A DNA stretch of 58,857 nucleotides from DATAVB01 sp040414495 (lineage in GTDB: Bacteria; Actinomycetota; Actinomycetes; Mycobacteriales; QHCD01). Made by a program: the position numbers and the translations under genes. Below are positions 58,857 to 58,857 of this stretch, in pieces. The first letter of the stretch is position 1, and every line of letters begins with the position of its first letter. Under the pieces are notes generated by a model. The model was not told the DNA's origin and ran no database searches. It saw only the letters and a list, made by a program, of their open reading frames with translations. The stretch lies in assembly GCA_040414495.1 (NCBI GenBank), contig JBEDUI010000247.1, positions 1 through 58,857 of the forward strand, written 5' to 3'.

Positions 58857-58857
58857 C

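Overview
The window is one contiguous chromosomal segment of a high-GC actinomycete. The evidence is the strong G/C bias at third codon positions, frequent GTG starts, and marker genes: RbpA, split Ppm1 and Lnt proteins, a SecA2, an Rv2578c-type radical SAM protein with an actinobacterial SOS box, a PGPGW protein, a PucR regulator and a DinB/mycothiol-type protein. Genus cannot be fixed from the sequence. I see no transposase, integrase, prophage, rRNA, tRNA or CRISPR array; the only mobile-type module is a PIN toxin-antitoxin pair.

Layout. 1-9.4 kb: a partial GrpB gene; a methyltransferase/TetR divergent pair with a two-palindrome operator; an MMPL exporter; a two-component system; a DinB gene followed by an S9 peptidase fused to a phosphoribosyltransferase. 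9.5-13.3 kb: HTH antitoxin plus PIN toxin, a ZTP riboswitch ahead of glyA, adenosine deaminase. 13.4-18.7 kb: a leftward envelope-type cluster (secreted esterase-like protein lacking its nucleophile serine, polytopic membrane protein, secreted SGNH hydrolase, GT9-like transferase). 18.7-24.3 kb: a 27-codon gene with its own promoter and terminator, PGPGW protein, PucR regulator, a 48-aa gene, TerC, a duplicated YbjQ protein and an SOS-controlled radical SAM gene. 24.7-32.3 kb: secreted class-A-like serine hydrolase, non-coding repeats, GNAT, RidA, GDPD, secreted GH43 arabinosidase, a secreted double RNase Sa-type protein with one inactivated domain, and a P-loop kinase. 32.6-37.1 kb: rbpA with a sigma-R-type promoter, facing the lnt-ppm1-fxsA-dus operon. 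37.7-43.9 kb: amidohydrolase, then a complete carbohydrate ABC importer. 44-58.9 kb: ParB-like protein, MmyB-type regulator with divergent SDR, metallophosphoesterase, SGNH hydrolase, amidohydrolase, HTH_42 (AlkZ-like) protein, a secA2-kinase-methyltransferase string, Lrp regulator, acyl-CoA dehydrogenase, Xaa-Pro peptidase and a 5'-3' exonuclease.

How genes work together. lnt/ppm1 supply lipoprotein acylation and polyprenyl-phosphate-mannose. The ABC importer is one operon whose binding protein is a lipoprotein. GH43 is a secreted arabinan-degrading enzyme that could feed sugar import. glyA sits under control of the purine/folate alarmone ZTP. The radical SAM gene belongs to the DNA-damage regulon.

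About ten genes have a TANNNT -10 box six to eight bases before the start codon and no Shine-Dalgarno sequence. This indicates leaderless transcription and settles several start codons. The most unusual items are the tandem RNase with a degenerate second domain, the self-contained 27-codon gene, the 29-bp-phased GACCGGTC repeats at 46.8-47.0 kb, the S9/phosphoribosyltransferase fusion and the serine-less esterase.
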